NCBI RefSeq assembly: GCF_029278605.1
Contig: NZ_CP119572.1
Coordinates: 1,178,001-1,242,000 of the forward strand
DNA from: Cupriavidus sp. WKF15
GTDB taxonomy: Bacteria > Pseudomonadota > Gammaproteobacteria > Burkholderiales > Burkholderiaceae
Direction: 5' to 3'
Length of the DNA stretch: 64,000 bases
The position numbers and the translations under genes were made by a program. Of the stretch, positions 45,260-53,680 are shown piece after piece. The notes below the pieces were generated by a model. It saw only the letters and a list, made by a program, of their open reading frames with translations. It was not told the DNA's origin and did no database searches. The number at the start of each line of letters is the position of its first letter. Position 1 is the stretch's first letter.

Positions 45260-45312
45260 TTTGACTATCCGGGACAACTTGTTTGCATCTCGGGACAGTC
45301 GGGGAAAACGCG
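45260..45312. promoter_or_regulatory. 53-bp operator-like element, copy 2 (upstream of MFS transporter)
   Basis: Same layout as 32123-32175: TTTGAC, CGGGAC at 45270 and 45291, end GGGAAAACGCG. It starts 127 bp upstream of the MFS start, compared with 110 bp for BKACE. On its right side TAG replaces the araC start codon found in copy 1. Confidence 0.6.
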
Positions 45313-45700
45313 TAGGGCGCGCGTAGGGCGCGGCCGGGGGGCGTCTCCAGCGTGCTCGAAGATGCATTCCGGCAGGACCGCCGAAGCAGAGAAGAGCCGC
45401 TGTTCACCCCATATTAGGCAGGCGTCCGAGGCTTGGCCGGATGCCGGAGCGGCGTTGCGATTGTGCTGATGAATCTGTTCGTCCCTCGATGCGCTTCATT
45501 ACCCTCCGTGGCGCGCCGGCACGCAAACGCGGCGTGCGACTGGAACTCAAATTGGCTGGATTGGACGAGGCGGAAATTGCAAATGTGGCCATGACGCACT
45601 ATCGTCGTATCGTGACCGTCACTCGTGCTGCCCGGACGGTTTGCGCGGGCACGGTTACATGCCTGCTTGATTCCGCTGACTTCAGCCGGGGAGAGTCGCC
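45313..45700. other. intergenic, no supported gene
   Basis: About 390 bp between the 53-bp element and the DUF3300 gene. A frame at 45441-45704 is open but has no motif. A short frame ending at 45416 (VSSVLEDAFRQDRR) looks coding and could be a relic, but I cannot assign it. Confidence 0.4.
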
Positions 45701-47140
45701 ATGAATGTTTGGGGAAGGAGCCTGGTCCAAGCGGTTTGCGGCGTGCTCGTGACCAGCCTGATGTCAGGCGCAGGCACGGCCATCGCGCAACAACAGGCGC
45801 CCGCGCCTGCACCGCCGCAGGCATCCGCGCAGCCACAGGCGCCCACGTTCAAGCCCGAGGAGCTGGAGGCGCTGGTTGCGCCCATTGCGCTGTACCCGGA
45901 TTCCGTGCTGTCGCAGGTGCTGATGGCGTCCACCTATCCGCTGGAAATCGTGCAGGCGGCCCGCTGGGTAAAGGCCAACCCCAAGGTCAAGGGCGATGCT
46001 GCCGTCAAGGCGGTGGCCGACCAGCCGTGGGATGTCAGCGTCAAGTCGCTGGTCGCATTCCCACAGGCGCTGGAGCCGATGAACGACAAGCTCGACTGGA
46101 CCCAGAAGCTCGGCGATGCCTTCCTGGCGCAGGAATCGGACGTGCTGGCCGCGGTGCAGCGCTTGCGCGCCAAGGCGCAGCAGAATGGCAACCTGAAATC
46201 GAACGAACAGCAGCAAGTGACCGTCGAGCAGGGCACGGTATCGGGGCAGCCAGGGCAGACCATCGTCAAGATCGAGCCGGCCAATCCGGAAGTCATCTAC
46301 GTGCCGTCCTACAACCCGACCGTGGTGTACGGGTCATGGGGGTATCCGGCCTATCCGCCGACGTACTGGCCGCCGTATCCGGCGTACTATCCGGGCGCCG
46401 CGCTGGCCACCGGCTTTGCCTGGGGGGTTGGCCTGGCAGCGGCGGGGGCCATCTTCGGCGGCTGCAACTGGGGTGGTGGAGACGTCAATATCAACGTCAA
46501 CCGAGCCACCAATATCGACCGCAACTTCGACCGCACCAAGGTACAGAACGGCAAGTGGCAGCACGACGCCGGCCACCGCAAGGGCGTGGCCTACCGGGAC
46601 AATGCCACGCGTGAGAAATTCGGCCGCAATGTGCCTGGCGCCGATCGGCGCAATGACTTCCGCGGGCGGGAGGGTGCCGGAGGCCGGCAGAGTGTCGCCG
46701 ATCGCGGCGGCGTTGGCGACCGCGGTGGTGCGGGTGACCGGGGTGGCATCGGTGACCGTGGAGGCGCGGGCGATCGCGGCGGTGCCGGCAATCGTGGTGG
46801 CGATCGTGGTGGTGATCGCGCCGGCGTTTCGGACCGGGCGGGCACGGGAGATCGCGGCGGGTTCTCGGGCGGAGGCGAACGTGGCTCCGCGGCCGGTGCC
46901 GGAAACCGCGCAACGACTGCGAACCGGGGCGGAGGCGGAGGCCGCGATAGCGCGTTCCAGGGCGTCGGTAGCGGCGGTGCGTCGCAGCGCGACTTCGATC
47001 GGGGCCGCAGCAGCCTGCAGTCATCGCCAGCCAACCGTGGAGGCGGGGGATTCAGTGGCGGCGGTGGGCGTGGGGGCGGCGGCTTTAGCGGTGGTGGCGG
47101 CCGCGGGGGCGGCGCCCGTGGCGGTGGTGGCAGGCGCTGA
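45701..47140 (+). CDS. DUF3300 exported protein with glycine-rich repeat tail
   Basis: The 479-aa protein has a signal peptide (cut near AIAQQ), a Pro/Ala/Gln linker, the DUF3300 domain (LVAPIALYPDSVLSQVLMAS, WVKANP, VIYVPSYNPTVVYGSW) and a tail of GDRGG-type repeats (about residues 335-385) that ends in GGGGRGGGGFSGG. The low-complexity tail should be disordered in the envelope. Function unknown. First of three same-strand genes. Confidence 0.88.
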   Translation: MNVWGRSLVQAVCGVLVTSLMSGAGTAIAQQQAPAPAPPQASAQPQAPTFKPEELEALVAPIALYPDSVLSQVLMASTYPLEIVQAARWVKANPKVKGDAAVKAVADQPWDVSVKSLVAFPQALEPMNDKLDWTQKLGDAFLAQESDVLAAVQRLRAKAQQNGNLKSNEQQQVTVEQGTVSGQPGQTIVKIEPANPEVIYVPSYNPTVVYGSWGYPAYPPTYWPPYPAYYPGAALATGFAWGVGLAAAGAIFGGCNWGGGDVNINVNRATNIDRNFDRTKVQNGKWQHDAGHRKGVAYRDNATREKFGRNVPGADRRNDFRGREGAGGRQSVADRGGVGDRGGAGDRGGIGDRGGAGDRGGAGNRGGDRGGDRAGVSDRAGTGDRGGFSGGGERGSAAGAGNRATTANRGGGGGRDSAFQGVGSGGASQRDFDRGRSSLQSSPANRGGGGFSGGGGRGGGGFSGGGGRGGGARGGGGRR

Positions 47141-47154
47141 AGGGGGGAACAGCC

Positions 47155-48072
47155 ATGATCAAGCCACTTGTCTTTTCCGGTAAGGCGTTTGCGGCTCGGT
47201 GCCGGCAGATTGCCGTCGCGCTGGCCCTCGTCGCTGGCGGCGCAGGGTTCGCGCACGCGCAGAAGACCTTTCCTACGGCCGACGAAGCGATGGCCGCGTT
47301 TGGGTCCGCGGTCGAGAGCAGCGACGACGCCGCCATGAAGAAGATCTTCGGTGAAGGGTTCAAAAAACTGATCCCGCCTGTCGGTGCTGACATCCGCACC
47401 CGGTTCCTGACTGCCTGGGGCGCGTCGCACACGGTGCAGGCCGTGGATGACCAGCACGCTCGCATTGCCGTCGGTACGGACGGATGGACGCTGCCTGTCC
47501 CGCTGGTCAAGACCGCGCAGGGCTGGCGCTTCGACACGGCCGCCGGCCTGGAGGAAATGCGCGCGCGCCAGATCGGGCGCAACGAACTGGCCGTCATGCA
47601 GACCTTGCTGGCCATCCACGATGCGCAGGCCGAGTATGCGCAGGTCGATCACGACGGCAGCGGTGTGCTGGCATACGCTGCGAAGCTGGCCAGTTCACCT
47701 GGCAAGCAGGACGGCTTGTACTGGCCAACCAAGCCGGGCGAACGGCCGAGCCCGCTGGGCGAGGCTTTCCTGACCGCCGGCAAGCGCAGCTCCGGGGCCG
47801 AAGGCTACTACGGCTACCACTACAAGCTGCTCACGAAGCAGGGGGCGAATGCCCCGGGTGGGGCCTTCGATTATCAGGTGCGCGGCAAGCTGTTCGGCGG
47901 ATTCGCCGTGATCGCCTGGCCGGTCCGCTATGGCCAGACCGGTGTGAAGACCTTCATGGTCAGCCATGCGGGCGAAGTCTTCGAGCGTGACCTGGGCACC
48001 GATACCGCGGCCAAGGCCGCGGCGACGACCTCGTTCGATCCGGGATCGGGCTGGACCAAGGTGACGCCATGA
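47155..48072 (+). CDS. DUF2950 exported protein
   Basis: The 305-aa protein has a signal peptide (cut near AHAQK) and the DUF2950 pattern: FPTADEAMAAFGSAVESSD, LLAIHDAQAEYA and GYHYKLLTKQGANAPGGAFD with FAVIAWPVRYG and TFMVSHAGEVFERDLG. DUF2950 and DUF3300 genes are commonly neighbours. Function unknown. Its stop overlaps the next start (ATGA). Confidence 0.9.
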   Translation: MIKPLVFSGKAFAARCRQIAVALALVAGGAGFAHAQKTFPTADEAMAAFGSAVESSDDAAMKKIFGEGFKKLIPPVGADIRTRFLTAWGASHTVQAVDDQHARIAVGTDGWTLPVPLVKTAQGWRFDTAAGLEEMRARQIGRNELAVMQTLLAIHDAQAEYAQVDHDGSGVLAYAAKLASSPGKQDGLYWPTKPGERPSPLGEAFLTAGKRSSGAEGYYGYHYKLLTKQGANAPGGAFDYQVRGKLFGGFAVIAWPVRYGQTGVKTFMVSHAGEVFERDLGTDTAAKAAATTSFDPGSGWTKVTP

Positions 48073-48401
48073 AGCGCATCCTCCTGGCGGTGCTCGCCGC
48101 CATGCTGATGGCCCTGCAGGGCGGATGCACCTACTATGGCGCGCCGGCGATGGTGCCGGCGAATTTCGATCGTTCTTTCGATGCCGCGGCTGGCGCCATG
48201 CGGGATGAAGGCGTGGCGGTCAGCGTGCAGGATCGCGCGAGTGGATCCATTGCCGGCAATTACGGCAATACGATGATCCGCGCCAGCGTGATACGGCAGG
48301 CCGACGGTTCGGTCCGGGTGCAGTTCGATTCCAGCGATTCGCGGGATCCGGGCCTGCTCGGACGTATCTCGAGCCGCTATGACCAGCGCATGGGGCGGTG
48401 A
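48069..48401 (+). CDS. small predicted lipoprotein
   Basis: The 110-aa protein has a lipoprotein signal with lipobox LQGGC (Cys20) followed by TYYGAPAMVPANFD. The rest is a compact alpha/beta pattern (DRSFDAAAGAMRDEGVAV, SVRVQFDSSDSRDPGL). It overlaps the DUF2950 gene by 4 bases and is coupled to it. Confidence 0.8.
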   Translation: MKRILLAVLAAMLMALQGGCTYYGAPAMVPANFDRSFDAAAGAMRDEGVAVSVQDRASGSIAGNYGNTMIRASVIRQADGSVRVQFDSSDSRDPGLLGRISSRYDQRMGR

Positions 48402-48450
48402 AGCACGCGTATGTGTTGCTGAGCTGCGCCAACGAAAAAGGTTCTTTCGC

Positions 48451-48530
48451 CGGGTTGCGGGAATGGGGGTTGGGGTTTTCATGCTTGCCAAGCGCGACCC
48501 CCCCCGTCATTACCCATTCCCCCGCAATCC
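48451..48530. repeat. dispersed intergenic repeat, copy D (palindromic)
   Basis: The left half reads GGGTTGCGGGAATGGGG and the right half, on the other strand, GGATTGCGGGGGAATGGG; the centre holds GCTTGCCAAGC. So two arms of the repeat seen at 24962 face each other. Confidence 0.65.
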
Positions 48531-48547
48531 AGCGAAAAACCACGAAA

Positions 48548-48577
48548 AAGGGGTGCCAGCAAGCGCTGGCACCCCTT
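48548..48577 (-). terminator. intrinsic terminator of fabI
   Basis: A perfect 13-bp stem (AAGGGGTGCCAGC with GCTGGCACCCCTT, loop of 4) is followed by TTTTTC on the minus strand. It may also stop the convergent lipoprotein transcript. Confidence 0.8.
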
Positions 48578-48601
48578 CAGGGCTGATACGCGGGCAGCTG
48601 C

Positions 48602-49390
48602 TTACGAGGCGTCGGGCGGCATGGCGCCGACAATATTGAAGCCGGCATCGACATAAGTGATTTCGCCAGTCACGCCACTGGCAAGGTCCGACAGCAGGAA
48701 CGCCGCGACATTGCCGACTTCCTCGATGGTCACGTTGCGCCGCAGCGGGGCCGAAGCCTCGAAGGCGTTGAGCAGCTTGCCGAAGTCCTTGATGCCGGAC
48801 GCGGCCAGCGTCTTGATCGGGCCCGCCGAAATGCCGTTGGCACGGATGCCGCGCGGACCGACCGAGGCCGCCAGGTAGCGCACGCTGGCTTCCAGCGCGG
48901 CCTTGGCCAGGCCCATGGTGTTGTAGTTGGGAACCACGCGCTCGGCGCCGAGATAGGTCAGCGTCAGCAGCGAGGCCTTGTCCGACAGCATCGGCAGCGC
49001 GGCCTTGGCCAGTGCCGGGAAGCTATAGGCGGAGATGTCATGGGCGATGCGGAAGCCTTCGCGCGACAGGCCTTCCAGGAAGTCGCCGGCAATGGCTTCA
49101 CGCGGGGCGAAGCCGATCGAGTGCACCAGGCCGTCGAGCTTTTCCCAGCGCTGGCCCAGGCCGGCGAAGGTGGCGGCGATCTGCTCATCGCTGCCGACGT
49201 CGCATTCGAAGACCAGGTCGGTGCCGAATTCCTTGGCAAAGTCGCTGATCCGGTCCTTGAACCGTTCACCGACGTAGGTGAAGGCGAGTTCGGCGCCTTC
49301 GCGTTTGCAGGCCGATGCGATGCCATAGGCGATCGAACGGTTCGATAGCAAGCCGGTGATGAGGATCCGCTTACCTGCCAGAAATCCCAT
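48602..49390 (-). CDS. fabI: Enoyl-[acyl-carrier-protein] reductase (NADH) FabI
   Basis: The 262-aa protein starts [19 protein letters not shown], the atypical SDR start of FabI. It has the catalytic Y-x6-K in [24 protein letters not shown] and [12 protein letters not shown]. It reduces enoyl-ACP in fatty acid synthesis and is the triclosan target. It diverges from the yejA-like gene at 49601. Confidence 0.95.
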   Translation of the reverse strand: MGFLAGKRILITGLLSNRSIAYGIASACKREGAELAFTYVGERFKDRISDFAKEFGTDLVFECDVGSDEQIAATFAGLGQRWEKLDGLVHSIGFAPREAIAGDFLEGLSREGFRIAHDISAYSFPALAKAALPMLSDKASLLTLTYLGAERVVPNYNTMGLAKAALEASVRYLAASVGPRGIRANGISAGPIKTLAASGIKDFGKLLNAFEASAPLRRNVTIEEVGNVAAFLLSDLASGVTGEITYVDAGFNIVGAMPPDAS

Positions 49391-49600
49391 AAATTCTCCA
49401 AGGTGTTATATCGGGCACGCTGCCTGGGTCGGCCCCGCAGCCGCGGGCATGCCCCTGGTGTCCGACGGCCGCTTTATTGCGCCGTGTAGAGGGAATGTCC
49501 GGATGGCTGGAGCCTACCCGGACGCATGTAAAATTGTCTCACAACTTGGCCCGGCCGCAGAACGCCGGACCCCAGAGTCATATTGGAGGAATCCAGCGGG

Positions 49601-51490
49601 ATGCCTATTCAAGCACGTTGGCCGCTTCAGGCGGCATGGCAGTGCTTCCGTCGAGACACGGTACTGCGGGTTGGGCTGGCGCTGGCGCTCGCCGCGGGAA
49701 TTCCCGCAACGGCGAACGCGGAGCATGGCTTTGCCCTGCACGGGGACCTCAAGTACCCGGCCGATTTCAAGCATTTCGATTATGTCAATCCGGACGCTCC
49801 GGTCGGCGGCACGCTGACGCTTGCCAACCCCGACCGCCGCACGAGTTTCGACAAATTCAATCCGTTTACGCTGAAGGGCACCGCCGCCCCGGGACTGAAT
49901 GCCCTGATGTTCGAGTCGCTGCTGATCAGCAGCGCCGACGAGACCGCCAGTTCATACGGCCTGCTGGCAGACGATGTCACGGTGGCGCCGGATGAGCTGT
50001 CGGTCGTCTTCCATATCCGTCCCGAGGCGCGCTTCTCCAACGGGGACCCGGTGCTGGCCTCGGACGTGAAGTATTCCTACGACATGCTGATGAGCAAGGC
50101 GTCCAGCCCGGGCTACCGCAGCATGTGCACGGACGTGAAGTCCGTGGTGGTCACGGGCGAGCGCAGCGTGCGCTTCGATTTCAAGCAGCGCAACCGCGAA
50201 TTGCCGCTGATCGTCGGATCGCTGCCGGTGTTCTCGAAGAAGTGGACCCAGACCGTCCCGTTCGAGAAGCTGACCTTCGAGGAGCCAGTCACCAGCGGCC
50301 CGTACATCATCGATCGTTATGACGCTGGCCGCGGCATCATCTTCAAGCGTGACCCCAACTACTGGGGCAAGAAGCTGGCGGTGCGGCGCGGCACCTTCAA
50401 CTTCGAGCGCGTGGTGTACCGGCTTTACAAGGACGAAACCGCCAAGCTCGAAGCCTTCAAGGCCGGCGAGTTCGACGCGATCGTCGAGTACCGGGCCAAG
50501 AACTGGGCCAAGAGCTACCAGGGCACCCGCTTCAGCAAGGGCGAACTGATCAAGACGGAGTTCCCGCACCGCAACGGCGCGGGCATGCAGGGCTTCGTCA
50601 TGAACATGCGCAAGCCGATCTTCAAGGACGTGCGGGTCAGGCAGGCGCTGATCCTCGCGCTGGATTTCGAATGGCTCAACCGCCAGCTCTTCTACGGCGC
50701 CTACAAGCGGCTGGACAGCTGGTTCTCCAACAGCGAACTGGCGGCCAGCGCCACCTTTGACGGCAGGCCCGGGCCGGGCGAACTGAAGCTGCTGGAGCCG
50801 ATGCAGGCAAAACTGCCGTCGGAGGTCTTTGGTCCCGATGTCGTGCAGCCAACCACCAATCCGCCGCGCTCGCTCCGGGACAATCTGCGCGAAGCGCGCC
50901 GCCTGCTGGCGCAGGCCGGCTGGACATACACGGATGACGCCCTGCGCAACGCCAAGGGCGAGCCGATGGTGTTCGAGTTCCTCGATGATGGCGGCGCCAT
51001 GAGCCGGGTGATCACGACCTATGTCCGCAACCTCGAGAAGCTTGGCATCCAGGTGAACCAGCGCACCACCGACTACGCCCTGTACCAGAAGCGGCTAGAG
51101 GACTTCGACTTCGACATGGTGTCGATCCGATTCCCCGACTCGCAGAGCCCCGGCAACGAACTGCGCGACCGGTTCTCGAGCGAGGCGGCGGACACGCCGG
51201 GATCGGACAACCTGTTCGGGCTGAAGTCGCCGCAGGTCGACCAGCTCGTGGACAATGTCCTGCACGCCAATACGCGTGAAGAACTCGTCACAGCCGGCCG
51301 TGCCCTGGACCGGGTGCTGATGCATGGCTATTACATCGTGCCAAACTGGTACAGTGCGTCGCATCGGGTGGCTTACCGCAAGGAACTGAGTTTCCCCAAG
51401 GATCGGCTGCCTTACTACTACACGGCCGAAGGCTGGATTCTGAGCAACTGGTGGCGCACGGATACTGTCGCGCGTTCCGCGGCTCGGTGA
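49601..51490 (+). CDS. yejA: ABC transporter substrate-binding protein (YejA-like, family 5)
   Basis: The 629-aa protein has a signal peptide (LRVGLALALAAGIPATANA) and the SBP family 5 pattern (HGFALHGDLKYPADFKHFDY, GGTLTLANPDRRTSFDKFNP, GPYIIDRYDAGRGI, VRQALILALDFEWLN). YejA-type receptors bind peptides, including microcin C-like ones, for YejBEF. The ATG at 49601 follows GGAGGA at 49585-49590. Confidence 0.9.
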   Translation: MPIQARWPLQAAWQCFRRDTVLRVGLALALAAGIPATANAEHGFALHGDLKYPADFKHFDYVNPDAPVGGTLTLANPDRRTSFDKFNPFTLKGTAAPGLNALMFESLLISSADETASSYGLLADDVTVAPDELSVVFHIRPEARFSNGDPVLASDVKYSYDMLMSKASSPGYRSMCTDVKSVVVTGERSVRFDFKQRNRELPLIVGSLPVFSKKWTQTVPFEKLTFEEPVTSGPYIIDRYDAGRGIIFKRDPNYWGKKLAVRRGTFNFERVVYRLYKDETAKLEAFKAGEFDAIVEYRAKNWAKSYQGTRFSKGELIKTEFPHRNGAGMQGFVMNMRKPIFKDVRVRQALILALDFEWLNRQLFYGAYKRLDSWFSNSELAASATFDGRPGPGELKLLEPMQAKLPSEVFGPDVVQPTTNPPRSLRDNLREARRLLAQAGWTYTDDALRNAKGEPMVFEFLDDGGAMSRVITTYVRNLEKLGIQVNQRTTDYALYQKRLEDFDFDMVSIRFPDSQSPGNELRDRFSSEAADTPGSDNLFGLKSPQVDQLVDNVLHANTREELVTAGRALDRVLMHGYYIVPNWYSASHRVAYRKELSFPKDRLPYYYTAEGWILSNWWRTDTVARSAAR

Positions 51491-51506
51491 GGAAAGGGGA
51501 CAGCCG

Positions 51507-52559
51507 ATGCTTGCCTACCTGTTCAAGCGCATCCTGCTGATGATCCCGACGCTGATCGGGGTCATCACGTTGACCTTCGTTGTCATCCAGTTCGTGCCGG
51601 GCGGGCCCGTCGAGCAGATGATGCTGGAACTCAAGGGGCGCGGCGGCGGCAGCGCCGAAGCCAGCGGCGGCGGTGCCGAGTACCGCGGCCGGCGCGGCGT
51701 GGATCCTGAGAAGATCAAGGAAATCCAGGCCCTGTATGGCTTCGACAAGCCGCCCATCGAGCGTTACTTCCTGATGCTCAAGCGCTTTGCGCGGTTTGAC
51801 CTCGGCCAGAGCTACTTCCAGCACCGCAGCGTGTGGGAGCTGGTGAAATCCAAGCTGCCGGTTTCGGTGAGCATCGGGCTGTGGACCTTTTTCCTGACCT
51901 ATCTGATATCGGTGCCGCTGGGCATTTCCAAGGCCATCCGCGCCGGCAGCCGGTTCGATGTGGTCACCAGCATGATCGTGCTGGTGGGCTACGCCATTCC
52001 GGGCTTCGTGCTTGGCGTGCTGCTGCTGGTGCTGTTCGGCGGCGGCACGTTCGTGCAGTGGTTCCCGCTGCGCGGACTGACCTCCGACAATTGGGACCAG
52101 CTTTCGCTGATGGGCAAGGTCACGGACTATCTGTGGCACCTGGTCCTGCCGATCACCGCATCGGTGGTGGGCAGCTTTGCCGTGGTGACCATGCTGACCA
52201 AGAACGCATTCCTGGACGAGATCCGCCGGCAGTACGTGCTGACCGCCCGGGCCAAGGGTCTGGCCGAGCGCCGCGTGCTCTGGAAGCACGTGTTCCGCAA
52301 TGCGCTGATCCCGCTGGTCACCGGGTTCCCGGCCGCGTTCATCGGCGCATTCTTCACCGGCTCGCTGCTGATCGAAACGCTGTTCTCGCTCGACGGGCTC
52401 GGCCTGCTGTCCTATGAGGCCGTGCTGCGGCGCGACTATCCGGTGGTGCTGGGGACGCTCTACCTGTTCACCCTGATCGGCCTGGTCACCCGGCTGATTT
52501 CCGACGTCTGCTACGTGCTGGTCGACCCCCGCATCCATTTCGAGGCCCTGCACCGATGA
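51507..52559 (+). CDS. yejB: ABC transporter permease YejB
   Basis: The 350-aa DppB-type permease has the N-terminal helix IPTLIGVITLTFVVIQFVPG, an insert with charged residues and the EAA loop (RRQYVLTARAKGLAERRVLW). Six helices are expected. Start 16 bp after yejA; end overlaps yejE by 4 bases. Confidence 0.92.
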   Translation: MLAYLFKRILLMIPTLIGVITLTFVVIQFVPGGPVEQMMLELKGRGGGSAEASGGGAEYRGRRGVDPEKIKEIQALYGFDKPPIERYFLMLKRFARFDLGQSYFQHRSVWELVKSKLPVSVSIGLWTFFLTYLISVPLGISKAIRAGSRFDVVTSMIVLVGYAIPGFVLGVLLLVLFGGGTFVQWFPLRGLTSDNWDQLSLMGKVTDYLWHLVLPITASVVGSFAVVTMLTKNAFLDEIRRQYVLTARAKGLAERRVLWKHVFRNALIPLVTGFPAAFIGAFFTGSLLIETLFSLDGLGLLSYEAVLRRDYPVVLGTLYLFTLIGLVTRLISDVCYVLVDPRIHFEALHR

Positions 52560-53680
52560 AATCACACTCGCAAGCGGTGCCGAACGGCTTGCCGCATTCG
52601 CCGTCTCCGCGCCAGCGGGCCTGGCAGCGTTTCCGGCGCAATCGCCTGGGCTACTGGAGCCTGATCCTGTTCGTCGCGATCTTTGTGCTGAGCCTGTGCG
52701 CGGAAGTCCTGTCGAGCAACCGCCCGCTGGTGGTGCGCTACAAGGGCGAGTGGTATTTCCCGATCGTCAAGGTCTATCCTGAAACTACGTTCGACGGCGA
52801 TTTCGCCACGCCGGCGGACTACCTGGATCCCTATATCCGCGACCGCATCACGTCGAATGGCAATCTGGCGGTGTTCCCGCTGAACCGCTATTCGTACGAC
52901 TCGCTCAACTACTTCGCCAAGGAGCCCAACCCAGCGCCGCCGTCCGCCGACAACTGGCTGGGTACCGATGACCGTGGGCGCGACATCCTGGCGCGCCTGC
53001 TCTATGGCTTCCGCGTGTCGGTGCTGTTCGGGCTGGCGCTGACGCTGATCGGCGTGCTGATCGGCACCCTGACCGGTGCGCTGATGGGATTCTTCGGCGG
53101 GCGCTTCGACCTGTTCTCGCAGCGGGCCATCGAAATCTGGAGTTCCATGCCGGAGCTGTACCTGCTGATCATCTTCGCGTCGATCTTCGAGCCCAGCCTG
53201 GCGCTGCTGATCATCCTGCTGTCGCTGTTCGGCTGGATGGGGTTGTCGGACTACGTGCGCGCGGAGTTCTACCGCAACCGCTCGCTTGACTACGTCAAGG
53301 CGGCGCGGGCGCTGGGGCTGTCCAACGTGCAGATCATGTGGCGCCATATCCTGCCCAACAGCCTGACGCCGGTGATCACCTTCCTGCCGTTCCGCATGAG
53401 CGCGTCGATCCTGGCGCTGACCAGCCTGGACTTCCTCGGCCTGGGCGTGCCGCCCACCACGCCGAGCCTTGGCGAACTGCTGGCGCAGGGCAAGGGCAAC
53501 CTGGACGCGTGGTGGATCTCGCTGTCGACCTTCGCCGTGCTGGTGGTGACCTTGCTGCTGCTGACCTTCATGGGCGACGCGCTGCGCGATGCGTTCGACA
53601 CGCGGCTGGGCCTGGCCGCGCTGCGTGGCCGCGTGGCGCCCAAGGTGCCGGCCGGTGCGCCTGCGGGGGCAACGCCATGA
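52556..53680 (+). CDS. yejE: ABC transporter permease YejE
   Basis: The 374-aa DppC-type permease has a long periplasmic insert after helix 1 (NRPLVVRYKGEWYFPIVKVY), as in YejE, then LGTDDRGRDILARLLYGFRV and the EAA loop (LDYVKAARALGLSNVQIMWR). ATGA overlaps link it to both neighbours. Confidence 0.92.
   Translation: MKSHSQAVPNGLPHSPSPRQRAWQRFRRNRLGYWSLILFVAIFVLSLCAEVLSSNRPLVVRYKGEWYFPIVKVYPETTFDGDFATPADYLDPYIRDRITSNGNLAVFPLNRYSYDSLNYFAKEPNPAPPSADNWLGTDDRGRDILARLLYGFRVSVLFGLALTLIGVLIGTLTGALMGFFGGRFDLFSQRAIEIWSSMPELYLLIIFASIFEPSLALLIILLSLFGWMGLSDYVRAEFYRNRSLDYVKAARALGLSNVQIMWRHILPNSLTPVITFLPFRMSASILALTSLDFLGLGVPPTTPSLGELLAQGKGNLDAWWISLSTFAVLVVTLLLLTFMGDALRDAFDTRLGLAALRGRVAPKVPAGAPAGATP

Noticed and set aside
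45441..45704. 87-codon ORF upstream of the DUF3300 gene
   Set aside because: No family pattern and it runs into the ribosome site and start of the DUF3300 gene; not convincing as a gene.
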